Positions 6,306 through 10,251 of a DNA stretch of 10,251 bases are shown piece after piece. A model generated the notes under the pieces. That model saw only the letters and a list, made by a program, of their open reading frames with translations. It searched no databases and was not told the origin of the DNA. Source of the DNA: Actinomycetes bacterium (GTDB taxonomy: Bacteria; Actinomycetota; Humimicrobiia; Humimicrobiales; Humimicrobiaceae); NCBI GenBank assembly GCA_030603375.1, contig JAUVXY010000041.1, forward strand, positions 1 to 10,251, read 5' to 3'. The translations under genes were made by a program, and so were the position numbers. The number at the start of each line of letters is the position of its first letter. Position 1 is the stretch's first letter.

Positions 6306-7310
6306 TTATTGAAGTCCTTTTCTTATTCTGGGCGCCAGTAAAGTATATACTGCTCCGCATATAGCAAGTATAATACCGATATAAAGTATCAACCGGGGCC
6401 ATGTGCCGCTTTTTGACAATATCATGTCATTTGCTCTATACGCCCAGTAAAATGGTGACCAGTAAAAAAATATCTGCCAGTTCCCTGTAACGAATTCATA
6501 TCCTGCGATGGACCCGGCCATCGGCAAAAACATAAGTTTAACGCTGCCTGCCGCTTCCATAGCATCATCGCTATTTATGCCCTGTATGAACCCGATCAGC
6601 AAACTCAATATTGTTGATGAAAAGACAACTAAAGCCGCCTGGCCCAAATTGACATTATAAAAGCCAGTGATCAAAAGACATGCAATAGATGAAAAAAGTG
6701 CAACAAACATGCCCGTAAAACTCTTGCCCAATATGAAAGCGCTGCGTGAAGTGGGTGTCACATTTATCGCGCTTACAGTTTGGTCCATCTTTTCTTCGAG
6801 TATATTCATGGCTATAAGCATACCTGCCAGCATGGAAATCAAAAGCAGCAACATGTTTACCAGCATCTTTTTTAGCGGCGGAACCGTTCTGCCAAATTCA
6901 ATTATTTCAGAGCGGGCATCTTCCAGCTGAACATCTGATTCATACAGCACATTTAGCAGTTTGGCATATTCGAGAACCAATTCGGACTCATTTCCCTGAG
7001 TCATAATATAGTAGCCATTATCTTTGGGCAGTATTCCGACTACATCATCCCTTGACCTGACTCTATCTTCAACTCTTTGCTGGTCACTAAACAGTTCAAC
7101 ATGTGCGAAGTCATCAAAGTAAGCCGCCTGCTCAGGATTTTCATTTTCTACCAGAGCAAAATTTACACTGGTATCATTAATGCCCGGCGAGAGTAAATTA
7201 ATTCCCACAGCTAGCACTAAAGGGATGATCATCATGTACAATGTCATAAATTCCCGTGTGTTTACCCTTATATCTCTAATAAAAATAATCCATATATTTT
7301 TTATCATCAT
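6306..7310 (-). CDS. ABC-2 type transporter permease (second membrane subunit)
   Basis: A 334-residue ABC-2 exporter permease (333 if the second of the two adjacent ATGs is used; an AAGGGG site serves either). Layout: a cytoplasmic start, TM1 at about 21-40, a large extracellular domain at about 41-145, and then five more helices near 148-169, 194-216, 225-243, 258-275 and 304-325. The segment after TM2, EEKMDQTVSAINVTPTSRSAF (about 172-192, minus charged flanks), is the typical coupling region that contacts the ATPase. It starts 9 bases after the first permease stops, so the two are surely made together and likely form a heterodimer. Such exporters move drugs, peptides, antibiotics or sodium; nothing in the sequence fixes the substrate. 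The transporter class is clear. Confidence 0.9.
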   Translation of the reverse strand: MMIKNIWIIFIRDIRVNTREFMTLYMMIIPLVLAVGINLLSPGINDTSVNFALVENENPEQAAYFDDFAHVELFSDQQRVEDRVRSRDDVVGILPKDNGYYIMTQGNESELVLEYAKLLNVLYESDVQLEDARSEIIEFGRTVPPLKKMLVNMLLLLISMLAGMLIAMNILEEKMDQTVSAINVTPTSRSAFILGKSFTGMFVALFSSIACLLITGFYNVNLGQAALVVFSSTILSLLIGFIQGINSDDAMEAAGSVKLMFLPMAGSIAGYEFVTGNWQIFFYWSPFYWAYRANDMILSKSGTWPRLILYIGIILAICGAVYTLLAPRIRKGLQ

Positions 7311-7319
7311 TATTCCCCT

Positions 7320-8429
7320 TTATACGCTTAGCGTTTTTTTAAATCGAATATTTGTGATAGCAAACAGTATTATTCCCACCGCTAAGAAACCAGCACTTAC
7401 AATCAGCGGATATATAGTATCGCCGTTTGGCAGGATAATCTCTTTAAAGCCCTGGAGCAATGGATATGAGGGTATTATTTTTATCCAAAAAGGATCCCAG
7501 CCAGGTATAAAATATGCTATGCTGGGAACCATCATGATAATAAGTAATAAATAAATGACACCGAAAGCATTCGTCAAATTCTTATAAAAGCTGGCAACAA
7601 GCAGTCCCAGCGAAGATGCAAAAAATCCGGTTGTGAGCAGCAGCAGCAGCAATAGGCCATAGTTTATCCTAAATCCCATAACAGGCATGACTATGATAAA
7701 TCCTGAAACAACAGATGTAAGCAAAACTACAAAAATCTTACTCATTAAATACTGCCAAACAGAGGACGCTGTTACTGCATAAGCTTTTATAACGCCTTCC
7801 TTTTTATCCAGGAATATATAAGACGCCATAATGAACATCCCCATAAGGCTGCCGCTAAATGCAACCAGTGGCGGAATGGTGTTTTCCCTGTCGCTTAGAG
7901 GTTCATAATCCGTCGATAGCGGACGCACATCCTGATTGTTGATGCGTTCTTCTAAGACGTCCGTGCTTTCATTAAACAGTATAGATATCAGGTTTTTAAA
8001 GCGCGTAGATTCATACCCCTGTAAATAGTATTTATAGTGCAGCTGATTATTATTGTTGAGCTCGATTACTGCGCCTATAACCTTTTCTGAGTCTGCAAGC
8101 ATGCGGACAGCTTCTTCGCTATCAACAATATAGATCTCGCTTTCATCGGTTACAATAAGCTCAGCATTAAATGTTTTACCACCAGCTTCTATTTCCACTA
8201 TTTCCGATTCACCATCAAGATCATTTTCTAATATATTATTTGTAAATATTTCCCTTCCTTCTTGCGGCAGGTTAAAATGAAGATACTCTGTCGAAGTACT
8301 GCTAAAATTTTGCGGAATTGCAAATAATAAAACCACCAGGATCACCAGGGCAAAAATCAGTTCGACATAAAAGTAAAAGCCCCGCGAAGCAAGAATGAGT
8401 TCTTTTTTAAAGCTGCTCAGTAGTTTCAT
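7320..8429 (-). CDS. ABC-2 type transporter permease (first membrane subunit)
   Basis: A 369-residue ABC-2 permease with the same plan as its neighbour. TM1 is at about 19-38 (VELIFALVILVVLLFAI), followed by an extracellular domain of about 145 residues (40-185) and five helices near 187-206, 228-250, 259-281, 289-308 and 340-359. LDKKEGVIKAYAVTASS (207-223) is the coupling segment for the ATPase. The late motif SYPLLQGFKEI is common in this group. The ATG at 8429 lies one base after the ATPase stop, with GGGGG ten bases upstream. A TTG three codons earlier is possible but sits too close to that site. The long extracellular domain suggests handling of a sizeable or lipid-associated substrate, but this is inference. 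Pairing with the downstream permease is indicated by the tight spacing. Confidence 0.9.
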   Translation of the reverse strand: MKLLSSFKKELILASRGFYFYVELIFALVILVVLLFAIPQNFSSTSTEYLHFNLPQEGREIFTNNILENDLDGESEIVEIEAGGKTFNAELIVTDESEIYIVDSEEAVRMLADSEKVIGAVIELNNNNQLHYKYYLQGYESTRFKNLISILFNESTDVLEERINNQDVRPLSTDYEPLSDRENTIPPLVAFSGSLMGMFIMASYIFLDKKEGVIKAYAVTASSVWQYLMSKIFVVLLTSVVSGFIIVMPVMGFRINYGLLLLLLLTTGFFASSLGLLVASFYKNLTNAFGVIYLLLIIMMVPSIAYFIPGWDPFWIKIIPSYPLLQGFKEIILPNGDTIYPLIVSAGFLAVGIILFAITNIRFKKTLSV

Positions 8430-8430
8430 A

Positions 8431-9285
8431 TTAAGCAAGCCCCCTTCCAGTAACTTTTATAAAGATCTCCTCCAGCGTTGCCTCCTTTGTATGCATGGTC
8501 AGAATCTCCTTATCGGCTATAATTTTATTTAGAAGGTCCTTGTCCTCCTGCAATATGGTAGAAAATGTTTCCTTTTTTACATTGCCATCTTGGCCGTATT
8601 CAACCTCAACCAGTTTTTTGCCATATTGAAGCTTTAAGTTTTTAGGCGAATCAATAAGCCTGATCTCACCGTTTATAATAAACGCTACGCGGTCACATAA
8701 CTCATCAGCTATATACATATTATGAGTGGTCAAAAATACGGTTACCCCCTTATTATTATGCTCTTTTATTATGTCTTTAATGTCAGCCGCTATAGCAGGG
8801 TCAAGTCCCGTAGTAGGCTCATCAAGGAACCACATACTGGGATTATTGATCATGGATCTGGCGAATGTCAGCCGGTGTTTCATACCCTTTGAAAATTCGC
8901 CCGTTCTCATGTTCTCCTTGCCGCCCAGTCCCACAAGATTAATTAATTCCATAGGATCGCGTGTTTCTACATCAAATAACTTGCTGTAGAAGCTCAAATT
9001 CTCTTTTGCTGTCATTTTACTATAAACATTAGACTGCTCAAATGACATACCTATCTTGTTGAACATTTTTCGTGAGATATTTTTAATGTCATAACCTGCA
9101 ACAGATGCATTACCCTTTTGAAGCTGCAAAAGACCCGTCAAAATCCCCTGTGTTGTCGATTTACCTGCACCTGATGGTCCGAGAAATCCAAAAATTTCAC
9201 CTTCGGCTACTTTAAAACTCACGTCTTTGACTGCGAAATTATCATCATTTGAATAAGAATAATACAGTCCTTCTACTTCAATCAT
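8431..9285 (-). CDS. ABC transporter ATP-binding protein
   Basis: A 284-residue ABC ATPase that powers the two permeases downstream. Numbering from the chosen start: Walker A GPSGAGKST (36-44), Q-loop Q84 in MSFEQSNVY, signature FSKGMKHRL (131-139) in place of the canonical LSGGQ, Walker B MWFLDEP with catalytic E156, the D-loop TTGLDP, and the switch H188 in LTTHNM. The SKGM-type signature is common in ABC-2/drug and bacteriocin-export ATPases. The C-terminal extension of about 70 residues ends in LEEIFIKVTGRG, as in that group. Of the nearby ATGs, 9285 is preferred: GGGAGG is about eight bases upstream and the protein then starts MIEVEGLYYSY. The start overlaps the regulator's stop by eight bases, which implies translational coupling. 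Function as an exporter ATPase is firm; the cargo is unknown. Confidence 0.94.
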   Translation of the reverse strand: MIEVEGLYYSYSNDDNFAVKDVSFKVAEGEIFGFLGPSGAGKSTTQGILTGLLQLQKGNASVAGYDIKNISRKMFNKIGMSFEQSNVYSKMTAKENLSFYSKLFDVETRDPMELINLVGLGGKENMRTGEFSKGMKHRLTFARSMINNPSMWFLDEPTTGLDPAIAADIKDIIKEHNNKGVTVFLTTHNMYIADELCDRVAFIINGEIRLIDSPKNLKLQYGKKLVEVEYGQDGNVKKETFSTILQEDKDLLNKIIADKEILTMHTKEATLEEIFIKVTGRGLA

Positions 9286-9679
9286 TATCATTACCTCCCT
9301 TTTTCTGTGTTCCGATACCATATTTTATAAAATCTATTAACAAATCAACTGTTCCAATTATATTTTCATCAAGCTTTTGCATATCTGTTTCTTCTCCCCT
9401 TACGCTTTGAAAGTAGTATTCCACTGCACTTATATTCATAGAAGAAATAGTATGGCTCACAAAGTTTATATCAATATCATCTCTAATCTCGCTTCTTGAA
9501 ATTGCCAGTTCTAAAAGTTCAGTATATACATTTTGTGCGTTTTGCAATCCTATGTCCACAATTTCATTATATATTGGACGACCCTTGTTTTTGAACACCC
9601 AATTTCCCATAAGGGTAAGCTCAGGATTTTCCGCTGCAAACTTAAGCCCTGCTACAAACAACTCTCTAATATTTATTTT
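9278..9679 (-). pseudogene. TetR-family regulator remnant: ligand-binding half only, no HTH
   Basis: The frame opens just after a TAA at 9680-9682 and continues as NIRELFVAGLKFAAENPEL to a TGA at 9278-9280. The all-helical sequence of about 130 residues (e.g. ISSMNISAVEYYFQ, VDLLIDFIKYGIG) looks like the C-terminal ligand/dimer domain of a TetR regulator, and its position directly before an ABC exporter ATPase fits that role. The N-terminal 60-70 residues with the helix-turn-helix are absent. Upstream bases instead encode the beginning of an unrelated small protein in another frame. The only start is a TTG at 9661, five bases past that protein's TAG. I infer a deletion fusion that removed DNA binding. 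If translated, it could still dimerise or bind ligand. TetR assignment is from general pattern, not a signature motif. Confidence 0.68.
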
Positions 9680-9782
9680 TTACTTCCTCTGGTCTCTCCA
9701 TCCCTTTCATTACAAATATTACATCTTGAGGAAGATCTAACTCTATCCGCTCGGTTTTTATTGTTTTGTAAGTAGACATCAT
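9666..9782 (-). pseudogene. UPF0175-like small protein, N-terminal fragment
   Basis: A 38-residue reading frame that starts at paired ATGs (9782/9779) with a fair GGGAG site and ends at TAG 9666-9668. It contains ERIELDLPQDVIFVMKG and RPEEVKNK, resembling the N-terminal strand and helix of UPF0175 proteins, small antitoxin-like DNA-binding proteins of about 80 residues. The helix-turn-helix half that should follow is missing; the sequence changes at about 9670-9680 into the TetR remnant. Because its ribosome site is intact, a short peptide may still be made, and ribosomes could re-start at the TTG just beyond. The family call is tentative. Confidence 0.5.
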
Positions 9783-9836
9783 GATCTCCCTTTACCTACA
9801 GTCCCCATTCATCAAATCAAAGGACCAGTATTTTCA

Positions 9837-9842
9837 ATTATA
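9837..9842 (-). promoter_or_regulatory. Candidate -10 box upstream of the UPF0175-like fragment and ABC operon
   Basis: A minus-strand TATAAT 55 bases before the ATG at 9782. There is no convincing -35 hexamer at 16-18 bases. It is the best promoter-like match found ahead of the leftward operon, but AT-rich sequence makes chance matches likely. Confidence 0.22.
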
Positions 9843-9882
9843 TCTTTTTTTATTATGTGCTATACCGATAAATAGTGGAATA

Positions 9883-10014
9883 TTATATTATCCATTGCAA
9901 TATAATTTTTATTATCTGCAACCTATATCTGAATTGCACCTGCTTTAAACGCTCGCCATCTATTGCAGAATCCTTAACAATAAATTCTTTGAGAACCTTT
10001 GTTGTCTGGATCAT
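9883..10014 (-). pseudogene. RhuM-like protein fragment
   Basis: The minus-strand frame from an ATG at 10014 to a TAA at 9883-9885 begins TTKVLKEFIVKDSAIDGERL after two residues. This resembles the central WATKVLKEYIIKGF..DDERLK segment of RhuM-family (virulence-associated, often island-borne) proteins. Similarity covers only about 22 residues, after which the sequence becomes AT-rich and featureless. Nothing of the conserved N- or C-terminal parts is seen. There is no Shine-Dalgarno, and the frame is a small piece of a protein that is normally above 300 residues. I regard it as a relic. Confidence 0.5.
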
Positions 10015-10066
10015 AGCGGAAAAATACCATGGCGAGGCGCAGCGCGCCGAGGAAACCTCTTATGAT
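10010..10066. repeat. GC-rich structured islet, possible mobile-element scar
   Basis: Within AT-rich DNA, 17 of the 20 bases at 10031-10050 are G or C. Nested pairings occur: GGCGC/GCGCC (10036-10040 with 10044-10048), GAGG-AAA-CCTC (10049-10059), and an imperfect outer pair, ATCATAGCGG (10010-10019) with CCTCTTATGAT (10056-10066). It sits between the RhuM-like and PemK-like fragments. I do not recognise the element; an insertion-sequence or small palindromic repeat remnant is the guess. Confidence 0.4.
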
Positions 10067-10154
10067 TTTGCAAAAAGTGGAAGTTGGTTGCCCCAATGTG
10101 TGAAATTTCGAACCAAATTTTAAATGTGTTAATAAATTTGAAGAGATTTTTTGA

Positions 10155-10251
10155 TTAATCAACTAGCATTTCTTTCAATATATTCTTAACTTTTATAATT
10201 TCTATTTCTCTTAAATAACCGGCTTTCTCTTTTAATCTTATTTTATCAGTT
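10155..10251 (-). CDS. Probable PemK/MazF-family toxin, C-terminal part only (runs off the edge)
   Basis: An open minus-strand frame enters from the right edge and stops at TAA 10155-10157, giving 31 residues: TDKIRLKEKAGYL, then a helix ending VKNILKEMLVD. PemK/MazF endoribonucleases end in the same way (…DKxxLxEKxGxL, then a helix with KV…L). If this is correct, the gene is a type II toxin whose antitoxin and catalytic part lie outside the window. The match is short, so other small helical proteins remain possible. Whether the gene is complete beyond the edge cannot be judged. Confidence 0.45.
   Translation of the reverse strand, partial: TDKIRLKEKAGYLREIEIIKVKNILKEMLVD

Noticed and set aside
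9875..10123. Rightward 82-residue frame across the GC-rich islet
   Set aside because: No ribosome site, an AT-rich start with odd composition, and it overlaps the RhuM-like relic on the other strand; no family recognised.
10086..10154. Terminator for the PemK-like gene (CAAATTT/AAATTTG pairing)
   Set aside because: Only seven A/T-dominated pairs with a long loop and no U-tract; expected by chance in this AT-rich DNA.
1..10251. CRISPR array, tRNA or rRNA genes
   Set aside because: No regularly spaced direct repeats, and no cloverleaf or rRNA-like conserved stretches noticed on either strand.

Overview
The window looks like a chromosomal segment from a low-GC, AT-rich Firmicute, probably a Clostridia-type anaerobe. 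The support is AT-rich codon use, purine-rich Shine-Dalgarno sites (AAGGAG, AGGAGG, AGGGG), a DhaK/DhaL kinase and ABC-2 exporter genes typical of that group. No species can be named from the sequence alone.

Left part (1-3410): a 5'-truncated histone-deacetylase-family amidohydrolase reads rightward to 833. Converging on it, 20 bases away, is a leftward three-gene operon: dhaK (2403-3410), dhaL (1742-2392) and a TIM-barrel ketose 3-epimerase-like gene (854-1708). Together these look like a small carbohydrate pathway: an epimerase acts on a ketose, and a DhaK/DhaL kinase phosphorylates dihydroxyacetone or a short ketose. No dhaM is present here.

Middle part (3411-6030): the dhaK upstream region is followed by a fragment of a RelE/YafQ-type toxin that lacks its N-terminus and any antitoxin. 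Next comes typA/bipA (3942-5750), a complete translational GTPase with a poor Shine-Dalgarno and a leader that can form two mutually exclusive hairpins. Directly against the typA stop codon, on the other strand, is a slice of radC (about 5752-5974) carrying the HNHPSGD motif but neither end of the gene. A strong hairpin at 5997-6025 ends the leftward operon to its right.

Right part (6046-9679): a leftward ABC exporter operon made of a TetR-type regulator remnant, an ATPase, two ABC-2 permeases with large extracellular domains, and a 68-residue two-helix membrane protein. Genes are overlapping or tightly spaced. The regulator has lost its whole DNA-binding N-terminus, and its ligand-domain half is joined to the start of a small UPF0175-like gene, so the transporter may have lost its own control.

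Far right (9783-10251): a stretch of decayed material. It holds a RhuM-like fragment, a sharply GC-rich structured islet of unknown identity, and the C-terminus of a probable PemK/MazF toxin running off the edge. No complete undescribed system is visible. The most notable features are the recombination scars (radC/typA, UPF0175/TetR), the toxin-family relics on both sides of intact genes, and the DhaKL-epimerase operon of unknown substrate.
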